Of a stretch of DNA of 64,000 nt, positions 8,670-17,324 are shown in pieces (the first letter of the stretch is position 1; every line of letters begins with the position of its first letter). The notes beneath the pieces were generated by a model that had not been told where the DNA came from, searched no databases, and saw only the letters and a program-made list of their open reading frames with translations. Location of the stretch: assembly GCF_900163635.1 (NCBI RefSeq), contig NZ_FUID01000023.1, positions 27,703 to 91,702 on the forward strand. Direction: 5' to 3'. This DNA comes from Leucobacter sp. 7(1) (GTDB taxonomy: Bacteria; Actinomycetota; Actinomycetes; Actinomycetales; Microbacteriaceae). Made by a program: the position numbers and the translations under genes.

Positions 8670-9836
8670 CTATTCAGTAATCACAGCGAACTTGCCGTCT
8701 TCGACCCGTTGGAACGTCAGTTCGCCGACTCGGTTGCCCTCGTCATCGAAGCTGATGTTCCCGGAGACTCCAGCAAAGTCCTTGGTACCTCGGATCGCTT
8801 CAGCGACCTCGGCTCGATCCGTTGACCCAGCGGACTCAATCGCGTCGGCAACGACATACGTTGCGTCGTAGGCGAGCGCGGCCCAGGAACTCGGTTCTTT
8901 GTCGTACTTCTTGCTGAAGCTCGACACAAACCCCGAGGACTCAGCTCGTGGATCGCTTGCAGAGAATGCTGCGTAGACCTCAACGCCTTCCGCGTTCTCG
9001 CCCGCGAGGTCGATGAACAGGGGGCTTGCCGCGCCATCGGAGGCAAAGATCGGAAGGTCTGATCCTGCATCACGGATCTGGGTCACGATCTTGCCGGCTT
9101 CGGTGTAGAACCCTCCAATGAACACTGCATCGGGGTTGCCCTTGAGCGCCGTATCAACCGTGCTGCCAAAGTTGACGGTCCCGAGTTGGTAGGCCTGTGA
9201 GCTTGTAACCTCACCCCCGGCCTCCTCGATTCCTGCGGTGAAAGCGTCCGCGACTCCCTTGCCGTAATCATCCTGCTGGTACAGGACCGCAACCTTCTTC
9301 ACCCCGCGGTTTTCTGAGACGAATTTGGCCGCTTCAGCACCTTGATATGCGTCGGTGAAAACCGTGCGGAAAAACACGTCGCTTGCCCCGCTGAGTTCGG
9401 GCGATGTTACTGCGGACGCGACAACGGGCAGCCCGCACTGCGTGTAGATCGGCAAACCCGACAGTGCGACGCTGGAGAAGCTGAATCCCAGCACGGCTGG
9501 CACATTGGCGTCGTCACAGAGTTCCTGTGCAATCACCGGTCCATTCGCGGGCTTCCCCTCGTCGTCGATCACTTCGGTGGAGAGGTCTCGGCCAAGCACT
9601 CCGCCGTCGGCATTGATCTCTTCAATGGCAAGGTCGATACCCTCGCGCATTTCCAGACCGTAGCTGGCAAAGTCGCCCGAGAGCGTCGCCGTGTACCCCA
9701 GTGGGATCGCGCCTTCTGGGGCTTCGCCGCCTTCGCCGCCGTCTCCGCCACCGGAGGAGCACGCACTCAGTACAAGCAGTGCAGCTCCCGCGGCGAGCGC
9801 AAGACCGGCGGTCTTCCTACTTCCCATGATGATCAC
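8670..9836 (-). CDS. ABC transporter substrate-binding lipoprotein, Liv/amide family
   Basis: A 388-residue periplasmic-binding-type protein of the Leu/Ile/Val and amide family (type I fold). The N terminus has a lipoprotein signal peptide ending in the lipobox LSAC (Cys near residue 26), followed by a Gly/Glu-rich linker, so the mature protein is tethered to the outside of the membrane. Core motifs include GYTATLSGDFASYG, EINADGGVLGR and VLYQQDDYGKGVADAF. Translation starts at GTG 9836 or ATG 9827, 16 bases after the ridA stop. It should capture the amino acid or conjugate imported by the Liv-type permeases downstream. Confidence 0.9.
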   Translation of the reverse strand: MIIMGSRKTAGLALAAGAALLVLSACSSGGGDGGEGGEAPEGAIPLGYTATLSGDFASYGLEMREGIDLAIEEINADGGVLGRDLSTEVIDDEGKPANGPVIAQELCDDANVPAVLGFSFSSVALSGLPIYTQCGLPVVASAVTSPELSGASDVFFRTVFTDAYQGAEAAKFVSENRGVKKVAVLYQQDDYGKGVADAFTAGIEEAGGEVTSSQAYQLGTVNFGSTVDTALKGNPDAVFIGGFYTEAGKIVTQIRDAGSDLPIFASDGAASPLFIDLAGENAEGVEVYAAFSASDPRAESSGFVSSFSKKYDKEPSSWAALAYDATYVVADAIESAGSTDRAEVAEAIRGTKDFAGVSGNISFDDEGNRVGELTFQRVEDGKFAVITE

Positions 9837-9852
9837 GTCCGCCGGTGATCGA

Positions 9853-10353
9853 TCAGTCGATCGTCTCGATTGTCATCCAGTTCTCGAAGCAGTGGTTCGC
9901 TGCGAGAGAGGTGACGCCGATCGTTGCGCGGCCGCCGAGACCAGCTTCGTCTCCGAAGACATCTCGGAACAGATCCGTCGCTCCCGACGAAACCAGGTTG
10001 ACATCAACGAAGTCGGGCGCGGAGACGACGAAGTTCAGAGAGTTCACGAGACACTTCACGTTGTCGAGCGATCCCAGAGCAAGTCGCATGGTACCGAGGC
10101 AGTTCAGCGCGGTTCGGCGAGCCGCCTGGTAGCCCTCTTCAATCGTCACCTCGGCACCCAGGCGACCTGCGTGAATCGGCTGACCGTTCTTGCCGAGCGC
10201 GTCTTCGACGTGCCCTGAGATGAACAAGAGGTTTCCGGTCTTATGGAAAGCCTTCATCGAACCATAGAAGGTTCCGTGGTAGCCGCCCTGCGTGTAGTCG
10301 GGGATCTCAAGACCAAGCTCTGCGACACGGGCTTCAAACGAAACAGACACCAT
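9853..10353 (-). CDS. RidA/YjgF/UK114-family protein, first gene of the leftward operon
   Basis: A 166-residue member of the Rid superfamily, longer than the usual 125-130 residues. Rid proteins hydrolyse reactive enamine/imine intermediates from PLP enzymes. The C-terminal part holds GGRATIGVTSL, which places an arginine where the catalytic arginine of active RidA normally lies. I choose ATG 10353 because AAGGAG sits just upstream of it; the ATG at 10365 would put that ribosome site inside the coding region. It heads the train of Liv transporter, GntR, GGT-like and M20 genes, and the FadR-type palindrome at 10409-10421 lies upstream of it. Confidence 0.85.
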   Translation of the reverse strand: MVSVSFEARVAELGLEIPDYTQGGYHGTFYGSMKAFHKTGNLLFISGHVEDALGKNGQPIHAGRLGAEVTIEEGYQAARRTALNCLGTMRLALGSLDNVKCLVNSLNFVVSAPDFVDVNLVSSGATDLFRDVFGDEAGLGGRATIGVTSLAANHCFENWMTIETID

Positions 10354-10408
10354 TATCTCCTTCATACATCTCTACGTTGAGTGTTGTACATCGGTTCGCT
10401 TTAGCCAG

Positions 10409-10421
10409 TTGGTCTGACCAA
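10409..10421. promoter_or_regulatory. Probable operator for the FadR-type GntR regulator
   Basis: Perfect palindrome TTGGTC-T-GACCAA. It contains TGGT-3-ACCA, the operator form bound by FadR-subfamily GntR regulators. It lies 56 bases upstream of the ridA start, the head of the operon that encodes such a regulator, so autoregulation of the whole train is likely. Confidence 0.65.
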
Positions 10422-10515
10422 ATGACCGACTGATGATGATGCTAGCAATCAGGCTCCGCCAAGGGAAGTGTTTTCAAAGCGAAAGATCTTCGCCGGAATA
10501 TTGTTGGGTCTCAAC

Positions 10516-10557
10516 AACACCGAAGCCCGGACGCAACTGCGTCCGGGCTTCGGTGTT
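10516..10557 (-). terminator. Terminator-like hairpin after pyrE
   Basis: A perfect 19-bp stem (10516-10534 with 10539-10557) and the four-base loop AACT. It lies 28 bases beyond the pyrE stop on the minus strand and insulates the lysA-pyrE unit from the ridA operon. No T-run follows on either side. Confidence 0.8.
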
Positions 10558-10585
10558 CATGGGCGGCGTTGCCGCGTCTCACGAG

Positions 10586-11140
10586 TTACTGCGGCAGCAG
10601 CCCGAGATCGTCGAGGCCGATTGCGTACCGGTACTCGTAGCCTGCCGCTTCGATCCGCTCGCGCGCGGGAGCCTGACGGTCGACAACCACGGCGACCGCC
10701 GCGACAATCGCGCCGACCTTCTCGAGCGCTTCGATCGCCTGCAGCGGGGAACCGCCCGTTGTCGAGGTATCCTCAACCACGATCACGCGCTTACCCTCAA
10801 GGTCCGGGCCCTCGACCTGGCGGCCACGGCCGTGGTCTTTCGGAGCCTTCCGCACCACAAACGAGTCGTAGACCTCACCACGGGCTACGCCCTGATGCAT
10901 GATCGCCGAGGCGATCGGGTCCGCACCCATCGTGAGACCGCCGACGGCGACAACGCCATCCACATCGGCGATCAGGTCGAGCATGACCTGACCGATCAGG
11001 GGTGCCGCACGGTGGTCCAGGCTCAGCTTGCGAAGGTCGATGTAGTACGTCGCCTTTTTGCCGCTCGTGAGCGTGAAGTCGCCGTGAAACACGGCCTCGC
11101 TGGTGATGAGGTCGATGAGCTGTTCGCGCGCGGTCGTCAT
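10586..11140 (-). CDS. pyrE: Orotate phosphoribosyltransferase
   Basis: A 184-residue enzyme that converts orotate plus PRPP to orotidine 5'-monophosphate in pyrimidine synthesis. The PRPP-binding signature VIVVEDTSTTGGSPLQA is clear, as are the N-terminal region LITSEAVFHGDFTLTSGKKA and TYYIDLRKLSLD with orotate/PRPP contact residues, and the flexible-loop region KAPKDHGRG. The gene follows lysA by 17 bases and probably shares its transcript. A perfect hairpin follows it. The length is normal for the actinobacterial enzyme. Confidence 0.95.
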   Translation of the reverse strand: MTTAREQLIDLITSEAVFHGDFTLTSGKKATYYIDLRKLSLDHRAAPLIGQVMLDLIADVDGVVAVGGLTMGADPIASAIMHQGVARGEVYDSFVVRKAPKDHGRGRQVEGPDLEGKRVIVVEDTSTTGGSPLQAIEALEKVGAIVAAVAVVVDRQAPARERIEAAGYEYRYAIGLDDLGLLPQ

Positions 11141-11157
11141 GCCCGCAATTCTACCCG

Positions 11158-12492
11158 TCAGCTCGCGTCAGCCTCGCGAGCGGCCTCGATAGCGGGAGCG
11201 TGCAGGCGGAGCAGATCTTCGTAGGTCTCACGGCGGGCCACCACACGGGCGTCACCGTCCGCGACGAACACGATCGCGGGACGCAGGGCACCGTTGTAGT
11301 TGTTCGCGAGCGTGTACGAGTACGCACCGGTGGTAGCAAGCACCACGAGGTCCCCCACGCGAGCCGCTGGCAACTCCGCACCGTCAACGAGGAGATCGCC
11401 GGATTCGCACTGCCGGCCCACGAGCTGCACGTTTTCCTCCCACGGCTCCGTGACGCGGTTCGCGAGCACAGCTTCAAAGCGCTGGTCCGTGAGCGCCACG
11501 TCGAGCATGTCCGCCATGCCGCCGTTCACTGCGACGAAGGTGTCGCCTGTGTGCTTCACGGAGAGCACGTCGTACAGGGTGACACCCGCACGAGCCACGA
11601 TCGAGCGGCCCGGCTCGATCATGATCCGGGCACCCTCAGGCAGGTGCTCGCGCGCAGCCGCAACGATCGCATCCAGGTACGCATCCACCGAGGGAGCATC
11701 GTCAGCATAGGTGTACTTCACGCCGAGGCCACCTCCGACGTCGTAGGTGCGGAAGGTGCCCGCGGTTGAAATTTTCTCCACGGCCTGAGCAAACTGGGCG
11801 GTGTTGAGGATCTGTGAACCGATGTGGAGGTGCACGCCCTCGAAGTCCATCAGCGGGTGCGCGTTCATGCGCTCGATCGCCCGCAGCGCCTGGTCCATCG
11901 GGAGACCGAACTTCGACTTGTCGCCGCCGGTCGCCTGGGAAGCATGGGTTTCAGCTTCAACTCCGGGAATGACCCGTAGGAGCAGCGCCTGCGGCTTCGT
12001 GAGGAGTCGCTCCAAGCGGTCCAACTCATCCTCGTTGTCAACGATGATCGCACCGATGCCAGCCTCCAGCGCCATCTGCAACTCGGCGTCCGACTTCGCA
12101 TTGCCGTGGAAGTGGAGTTTCGCCGGGTTCACTCCTGCGGCGAGCGCAAGCTGGAGTTCCCCACCGCCCGCGATATCAACGGAAAGGCCTTCCTCGTGGG
12201 CAAGTCGATACATGCCCACGATGGGGAGCGACTTCGAGGCGAACAGCACCTCGGAGTTCGGCCAGCGCTCCGCGAGGCCATCAACGAAGCGCCGGATCTG
12301 GCGGCGAAGACCTGCCTCATCGAAGATGTGCAGTGGTGTGCCGTATCGGGCGGCGAGCTCCGTGACGGAAACACCACCGATTGTCAACACACCCTGTGCG
12401 TCGACTCCGGATTCTTCCGGGAGCACGTCCCACAGCTCGCCCAGTCGGGTTCCCTCGGGTGCGGGCTGCGTTGCGGGGGTGTTCTGGGCCAT
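11158..12492 (-). CDS. lysA: Diaminopimelate decarboxylase
   Basis: A 444-residue PLP fold III decarboxylase that makes L-lysine from meso-diaminopimelate. The PLP lysine is in VLFASKSLP, the glycine-rich phosphate site is DVGGGLGVKY, the arginine/glycine segment is MIEPGRSIV, and the C-terminal Cys-Glu substrate motif is VGRQCESGD. Start ATG 12492 is chosen because GAGGAG precedes it; the frame extends to 12606 only by overlap with the divergent regulator. LysA is cytosolic and serves peptidoglycan and protein synthesis. The close pyrE gene is co-transcribed but metabolically unrelated. Confidence 0.95.
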   Translation of the reverse strand: MAQNTPATQPAPEGTRLGELWDVLPEESGVDAQGVLTIGGVSVTELAARYGTPLHIFDEAGLRRQIRRFVDGLAERWPNSEVLFASKSLPIVGMYRLAHEEGLSVDIAGGGELQLALAAGVNPAKLHFHGNAKSDAELQMALEAGIGAIIVDNEDELDRLERLLTKPQALLLRVIPGVEAETHASQATGGDKSKFGLPMDQALRAIERMNAHPLMDFEGVHLHIGSQILNTAQFAQAVEKISTAGTFRTYDVGGGLGVKYTYADDAPSVDAYLDAIVAAAREHLPEGARIMIEPGRSIVARAGVTLYDVLSVKHTGDTFVAVNGGMADMLDVALTDQRFEAVLANRVTEPWEENVQLVGRQCESGDLLVDGAELPAARVGDLVVLATTGAYSYTLANNYNGALRPAIVFVADGDARVVARRETYEDLLRLHAPAIEAAREADAS

Positions 12493-12552
12493 AGTGCTCT
12501 CCTCGATCGTGATGCGTCGCTTCCAGCCTAGGGAACAACCGGCCGTTCTACA

Positions 12553-12600
12553 TTGGAGTTTTCCTATATATTGGACGCATGGAGTCCAAGAATTCTCCAA
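12553..12600. promoter_or_regulatory. Nested inverted repeats over the PucR start codon (candidate operator)
   Basis: TTGGAC (12571-12576) and GTCCAA (12584-12589) form an inverted repeat across the start codon. An outer pair, TTGGAG (12553-12558) and CTCCAA (12595-12600), flanks it. The position over the -10 box and start suggests autorepression, and possibly control of divergent lysA. Confidence 0.5.
12567..12572 (+). promoter_or_regulatory. -10 box TATATT of a leaderless PucR-type regulator gene
   Basis: TATATT ends exactly six bases before the ATG at 12579, and there is no ribosome site, so transcription probably starts at or next to the start codon. Confidence 0.6.
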
Positions 12601-14267
12601 TCTCATCGGGGCTTGCGCCGGTGTCTGACGCGGTCACCCTCGGCGATGTCCTCGCGGCGGTCGGGCACGATACCGTCACCCCGCTCGGGGCCTTCGATCC
12701 GGCGCAGCACATCTCAGGATCCGAGTTCTACGACGCTGTTGACGGCTTCCCCGCGGAACCCGGCATGATGCTCCTCGCGCCCTCCGCCGGGCAGCTCTCG
12801 GTTGCGGAGCTCGGGGAGCTCACTGCTGCTGCGGGGTACCACGGGGCGAGCGCCCTGGCCCTCAAATGCTCGGACACGGAGGTTCCCTCCCTGGCTGCCC
12901 TCGCTGCGGTGAGCGGTGTCCCGATCCTTCGCGTGGCGGATCGGGTGAGCTGGCGGATCTTTGACGCGGCAGTAACTCAGGCATTCGGCGGGCTGGACCA
13001 ACACGGGGGCGCTCATCGCGACCACCGATCTGAACCGCTCTTTGCACTCGCCAACGAGCTCGCGGCGGCCTTTGGCGGATCCGTTGCCATCGAAGACCTC
13101 AGTCGTCGGATCATCGCCTACTCCGCCATCCCGGGGCAGCTCATTGACGGGCTCCGCACGCAGGGAATCCTCACTCGCCGCGTCCCCGACTCCCCGCTCA
13201 ATGACGACCAGTACCGCACCGTGCTCCGCACCGACGGACCAGTCGTGTACCCGCAGCAGGATGATGATGCGCCACGCGTTGCGATGGGGATCACGGCGGG
13301 CACGCTCCCCCTGGGCACGATCTGGATCATCACCGCACAACCGGACTCCACGCTCACTCCCGAGCAGGATGCTCGTGTGCGGGCCGCGGCCACCGTAGCA
13401 GCCGGGCACATGCTGGATGATCTGCGAACCCGTCAAGGGAGCCAGCTGCCTCGTGAAGAACGGTTGCGCACGATCCTCGCGGGGACAAACGTCACCGGTT
13501 CCGAGTTTGCCGAGCTCGGGCTCCCCGAGGACCGGGGGGCCACCGTACTTGCGTTCGCCGTTGAAGGGGACCGTGGGCCGCTCGCGCTCGCGCAGCTCCG
13601 CTCAGCCGTCGCCCGCCACCTGGCGCTTCGGCACCCCGAAACGGTGACCGCGATTCGCGACCGCACCACCTACGCCGTCCTCGCCCGCGACGAGCGGGAG
13701 AATCCCTCGTCGCTCATCGTGCCGCTGCTCCCTCTCCTTGACAGGCTGATCGGGCCGGGCACCCGGGTCGCGATCCCCGGCACCGCACACCGTCCGGGCG
13801 ACGTCGCCGAACTGCGCCAGCTCGCCGAACGGCTCCTCGCGACCGCCGCGCGCGCCGGCGCTGAGCTGACCGAACGCATCGTGACACTCCCGGCGCTGCG
13901 CTCCCGGCTGCTGCTGGAACGCGTCGCGAGCGTACTCGATGACGCACCAGAACTCGCCGCCCCCGAGATCCCTCGTCTGTGCGCCGACGAGCCCAGCTAC
14001 GCTGCCACGGTACTCGCCTGGTGCGAGCACTCCGGCAATGTCGCCCGCACTGCGCGGGAACTCGGCGTACACGAGAACACAGTTCGCCACAGGATCCGTC
14101 AGGCCGAAGACGCATTCGCCGTGCCACTACACTCCAGCGACGATCGGCTCACGACGTGGCTGCAGCTCCGGATCGAGTTCGCTGACGGCGTGCCGCACCA
14201 CAGGAATGCTACGGCCCGCACAGCGTTGTCTCCAGAGGTGCGGCACACAGGAGACCACAACGCGTAG
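12579..14267 (+). CDS. PucR/CdaR-type transcriptional regulator
   Basis: A 562-residue regulator with an N-terminal PucR-like sensor region (about 1-150, SEFYDAVDGF, PGMMLLAPSAG), a central CdaR-like segment (IEDLSRRIIAYSAIPGQLID, VPDSPLNDDQYR) and a C-terminal helix-turn-helix of the PucR type (CEHSGNVARTARELGVHEN, TVRHRIRQAE). Such proteins control nitrogen-compound catabolism, for example purines, GABA or proline, by sensing pathway metabolites. It is divergent from lysA and starts leaderlessly. The protein at 22473-24077 is a close paralogue over its whole length. Its target here is not obvious: neither lysA nor the following sirtuin gene is a typical PucR target. Confidence 0.85.
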   Translation: MESKNSPISSGLAPVSDAVTLGDVLAAVGHDTVTPLGAFDPAQHISGSEFYDAVDGFPAEPGMMLLAPSAGQLSVAELGELTAAAGYHGASALALKCSDTEVPSLAALAAVSGVPILRVADRVSWRIFDAAVTQAFGGLDQHGGAHRDHRSEPLFALANELAAAFGGSVAIEDLSRRIIAYSAIPGQLIDGLRTQGILTRRVPDSPLNDDQYRTVLRTDGPVVYPQQDDDAPRVAMGITAGTLPLGTIWIITAQPDSTLTPEQDARVRAAATVAAGHMLDDLRTRQGSQLPREERLRTILAGTNVTGSEFAELGLPEDRGATVLAFAVEGDRGPLALAQLRSAVARHLALRHPETVTAIRDRTTYAVLARDERENPSSLIVPLLPLLDRLIGPGTRVAIPGTAHRPGDVAELRQLAERLLATAARAGAELTERIVTLPALRSRLLLERVASVLDDAPELAAPEIPRLCADEPSYAATVLAWCEHSGNVARTARELGVHENTVRHRIRQAEDAFAVPLHSSDDRLTTWLQLRIEFADGVPHHRNATARTALSPEVRHTGDHNA

Positions 14268-14295
14268 GCTGCACACCAGAACGAAGGGGGACCGG

Positions 14296-15108
14296 ATGAA
14301 CCAGGTCGCAGAGCTCGCCGCACTATTCAGGGAGGGGCCCGTGGCGGTCCTCACCGGTGCCGGCATCAGCACAGATTCCGGCATCCCGGACTATCGCGGG
14401 GCCGGGACGCCGCCGCGCACCCCCATGAGCATCGCGCAGTTCACCGAGGATCCCGCATACCGGCAGCGGTTCTGGGCCGGCGCGCGCGTGGGAGCGGACC
14501 CGCTCCACACAATCTCCCCTAATCCGGGGCACCTGGCCCTCGCGCGCCTCGAAGCCGCAGGCCATGTGGACGGCGTGATCACCCAGAACGTCGACGGACT
14601 GCACCGCAAAGCGGGATCCCGCACCGTCGTTGAGCTGCACGGCAGTGGCTCCGCGATCCGCTGTGTCGACTGCGCGGCCAGGTGGACGCGCGCCGAAGTG
14701 CTGCACTGGTTCGACGTCGCCAACCCCGGCTACGCCGAGGCGCAGGCCGGGGCACCTCTGAATCCCGACGGAGATGCGGAGGTGGGCGATCTCGCGGGTG
14801 TTCGTGTGCCGCGGTGCCCCGCCTGCGGGGGCATGCTGCGCCCCGACGTCGTCTATTTCGGCGAAGTGGTGCCGAGCCCCGTTTTCGCGCAGGCCGAAAA
14901 ACTCGTGAATGAGGCGAGCGCACTCCTGTTCGCGGGGACCTCGCTCGCCGTGAACACCGGTGTGCGCCTGCTGCACCGCGCTGAGCGGCGCGGGATCCCG
15001 GTCGCCGTGATCAACCGCGGCCCTACGGCCGCCGATTCCCGGGCAGCCGTGCGCATCGAGGGCGGCACCAGCGAGTACCTCAGCGAACTCGCCGAGCTGC
15101 TGGACTAG
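14296..15108 (+). CDS. Sirtuin, NAD-dependent protein deacylase
   Basis: A 270-residue Sir2-family enzyme. The NAD-binding motif GAGISTDSGIPDYRG starts at residue 21, TQNVDGLHRKAG spans about 96-107 and the catalytic histidine is His115 in VELHGSG. Four zinc cysteines are present (C123, C126, C174, C177), and the NAD-ribose segment reads FAGTSLAVNTG. It removes acyl groups from lysines of cytosolic proteins, releasing O-acyl-ADP-ribose. Start ATG 14296 is favoured by the preceding GGGGG-rich ribosome site; a TAGGCT box at 14265-14270 could be its -10 element, overlapping the end of the PucR gene. The long frame that opens earlier only overlaps the PucR coding region. Confidence 0.9.
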   Translation: MNQVAELAALFREGPVAVLTGAGISTDSGIPDYRGAGTPPRTPMSIAQFTEDPAYRQRFWAGARVGADPLHTISPNPGHLALARLEAAGHVDGVITQNVDGLHRKAGSRTVVELHGSGSAIRCVDCAARWTRAEVLHWFDVANPGYAEAQAGAPLNPDGDAEVGDLAGVRVPRCPACGGMLRPDVVYFGEVVPSPVFAQAEKLVNEASALLFAGTSLAVNTGVRLLHRAERRGIPVAVINRGPTAADSRAAVRIEGGTSEYLSELAELLD

Positions 15109-15120
15109 CCACTCACGTTC

Positions 15121-16158
15121 CTACAACGCACCGGTGAGCGCCATGACGCCCAGCGTGGTGGCGGCGACGAGGGTGGAGAGAATGCCGCCCAGGATCAACG
15201 GGCGTAGGCCGGCGGAGTGGATCGCACGCAGATCCGTTGACATTCCGATCCCAGCAAGCGCGGTCGCTACGAGGAACACGCTGATCTGCGTCAGGATGTC
15301 TGCAGAAGCCGGGGCAACCGCCCCCAGACTGGTAAGCGTTGCAACAACGAGGAATCCGATCAAGAACCAGGGCACAAGCTTCAGGACACGGGCGGGGGTC
15401 ATGCGTTCGGCGGTGCCAGATCGACGCCCCTCCATGACCGCGAGACCGACACTGATCGGGATGATCATGAGCGTCCGGACGAGTTTCACAACGACCGCGA
15501 AACCGAGTGCTGAGGCGCTGAACACGCTCGCGGCAGCGACCACCGAACTCGTGTCGTTTACCGCGGTGCCCGCGAACAGTCCGAACGCGTGAGGATTCAT
15601 CCCGAGCGCGTGCCCCAGTGCTGGGAACAGGAGCACCGCGAGAATGTTGAAGAGGAACACAGTCGAAATGGCGTAGGCGATATCCGCGCTTTTCGCCCGG
15701 ATGACGGGTGAGATTGCGGCGATCGCCGAGGCTCCGCAGATCCCGGTTCCCACGCCGACAAGTACGCGCAGGTCACGGTCAACGCCGAGGGCCCGGCCGA
15801 TGATCCATGCACCCAATAGGCACACAGTCAGTGACGAGAGCATGACGGGCAGCGACTCAAGCCCGACGCTGACGATACTCGCGAGCGAAAGCTGCGCGCC
15901 GAGCAGCACCACCGCACACTGCAGCACGAACTTACTCGCATAGCTGATTCCCGGAGCCAGCCCCGCGCTCGGCCTCCGCAGCAGGGAGACAAGCACGCCC
16001 ATCACGACAGCCGGGATCGCCGAACCCACAAGCGGAACGAACCCGCCGATCACGGTTGCGACGGCGGCAATCGCCGCGCAGAGCAGCGTGCCCGGGAGCA
16101 CCTCGATACCGCGGGCGGCAAGGCGATGGGGCAGGGTGGGCAGGGGTGCGACCTTCAT
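15121..16158 (-). CDS. YeiH/UPF0324 family putative membrane transporter
   Basis: A 345-residue polytopic membrane protein of the UPF0324 (YeiH) family with about ten hydrophobic segments and family motifs VRTLMIIPIS, FAGTAVNDTSSVVAA and GVGTGICGASAIAA. Its transport role is unproven; in enterobacteria yeiH sits next to the LysR gene yeiE, and the same divergent arrangement occurs here. Start ATG 16158 gives the standard family length; a longer frame to 16701 runs antisense to the LysR gene and is spurious. It converges with the sirtuin gene, with only 12 bases between them. Confidence 0.88.
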   Translation of the reverse strand: MKVAPLPTLPHRLAARGIEVLPGTLLCAAIAAVATVIGGFVPLVGSAIPAVVMGVLVSLLRRPSAGLAPGISYASKFVLQCAVVLLGAQLSLASIVSVGLESLPVMLSSLTVCLLGAWIIGRALGVDRDLRVLVGVGTGICGASAIAAISPVIRAKSADIAYAISTVFLFNILAVLLFPALGHALGMNPHAFGLFAGTAVNDTSSVVAAASVFSASALGFAVVVKLVRTLMIIPISVGLAVMEGRRSGTAERMTPARVLKLVPWFLIGFLVVATLTSLGAVAPASADILTQISVFLVATALAGIGMSTDLRAIHSAGLRPLILGGILSTLVAATTLGVMALTGAL

Positions 16159-16164
16159 GCTTCC

Positions 16165-16187
16165 AGTGTGTCGCGTCCCGGCACACT
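16165..16187. promoter_or_regulatory. LysR-type inverted repeat between yeiH-like and lysR genes
   Basis: AGTGTG (16165-16170) and CACACT (16182-16187) are separated by 11 bases, the usual geometry for LysR-family recognition sites. The site lies in the 82-base divergent promoter region. Confidence 0.5.
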
Positions 16188-16228
16188 CGCGGAACGGGTA
16201 CCTCGTGAGGGGATCCAATCTAGGGTTG

Positions 16229-16234
16229 TATCCT
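16229..16234 (+). promoter_or_regulatory. -10 box TATCCT of a leaderless LysR gene
   Basis: TATCCT ends six bases before ATG 16241, with no ribosome site between. This supports the ATG as the start. Confidence 0.55.
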
Positions 16235-16240
16235 GTGTGC

Positions 16241-17164
16241 ATGCGTTCCCCGGACCTCTCTGACCTCCGCTGCTTCGAGGCGGCGCTGCGACTCGGCAGT
16301 CTGTCCGCTGCAGCACGAGAACTCGGCGTCACCCAGCAGGCGGTTTCCGCCAGACTGCGCGGCCTGGAGCGCCTCACGGGCGGCCCGCTTGTACACCGCT
16401 CCCCCGCTGGGGTAACCGCTACGCCGGACGGCGACGCGGTCCTCGCCTGGGCACGAGAAGTCCTCGACGCGGCGGCACGCCTCGACGAGGGAATCGCCAG
16501 CCTCGCGGGCGGCACCCGGCGAACCCTCCGCATCGGCGCGAGCCAAACCATCGCCGCGCACCGGTTGCCCAGCTGGCTCCTTGAGCTCCGGCGGGCGCAG
16601 CTGGATCGGGGCATGGACCCGAGTGACATCGCGTTGCGCACCGCGAACAGCACCGAGGTCGTGGCCGCGGTCCGGGCCGGCGAGCTGGACCTCGGCTTCA
16701 TCGAGACGCCCGACGCCCCGCCGGGCCTCGGGAGCGCAGTGGTGGGGCAGGATCAGATGGTCGTCGCGATCGCCCCGGAGCACCCCTGGGCGAGCCTCAC
16801 GTCCGTGCCGCTCGCGGAAATTGCAGCCACGCCACTTGTCACCCGCGAGGCGGGCAGCGGAACCCGCGCGGTCCTCGACACCACAATCGCCGCACACGTG
16901 GCGCACCCCGCACACCAGCCCGCACTTGTCCTCGCGACCGAGGCCGCCGTGCGCAGCGCCGTCGCGCAGGGGGTCGCCCCCGCGGTGCTCAGCGAACTCA
17001 CTGTGCGCGACGACGTGCGGCTCGGGCGCATCGTGGCACGCCCCCTCGGCCCAGAGCCGCTTCTTCGCCCGTTCACTGCGGTGTGGCGCGGTGGGCCGGG
17101 CGATCTGAGCGGCACTCGGCGCGAACTCGTGGCCCTTGCTGCCCGCGGCCGGGCGGACTCCTGA
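16241..17164 (+). CDS. LysR-family transcriptional regulator (YeiE-like position)
   Basis: A 307-residue LysR-type regulator: N-terminal winged helix (FEAALRLGSLSAAARELGVT, then QQAVSARLRGLERLTG), followed by the two-lobed substrate-binding-like effector domain (TLRIGASQTIAAHRLPSWL, GELDLGFIETP, VTREAGSGTRAVLD). It is divergently transcribed from the YeiH-like transporter gene and is probably its regulator, through the inverted repeat at 16165-16187. The start is set by the leaderless -10 box; the frame continues upstream into the transporter gene but without initiation signals. The effector is unknown. Confidence 0.9.
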   Translation: MRSPDLSDLRCFEAALRLGSLSAAARELGVTQQAVSARLRGLERLTGGPLVHRSPAGVTATPDGDAVLAWAREVLDAAARLDEGIASLAGGTRRTLRIGASQTIAAHRLPSWLLELRRAQLDRGMDPSDIALRTANSTEVVAAVRAGELDLGFIETPDAPPGLGSAVVGQDQMVVAIAPEHPWASLTSVPLAEIAATPLVTREAGSGTRAVLDTTIAAHVAHPAHQPALVLATEAAVRSAVAQGVAPAVLSELTVRDDVRLGRIVARPLGPEPLLRPFTAVWRGGPGDLSGTRRELVALAARGRADS

Positions 17165-17324
17165 TCCAGCTACGCCGCAGGTCCCATATGCCCAGGATGC
17201 CCAGTTGGCCAGGCACCAGCGCCGTTCTCTTGCGTTCTCAAGCGCTTCTCGATCGAGCAAGTCGTCCGCCCAGAAACGGGTCTGGCTGAAGCGTCGTGAA
17301 GCACGGCCCCGCCGAGGAACGTGA

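Noticed and set aside
13939..14295. N-terminal extension of the sirtuin frame
   Set aside because: It overlaps the PucR coding region in another frame, and the sirtuin fold begins at residue 15-20 of the shorter form.
16159..16701. N-terminal extension of the YeiH-like protein
   Set aside because: The extra 180 residues lie antisense to the LysR gene and lack hydrophobic segments; ATG 16158 gives the family length.
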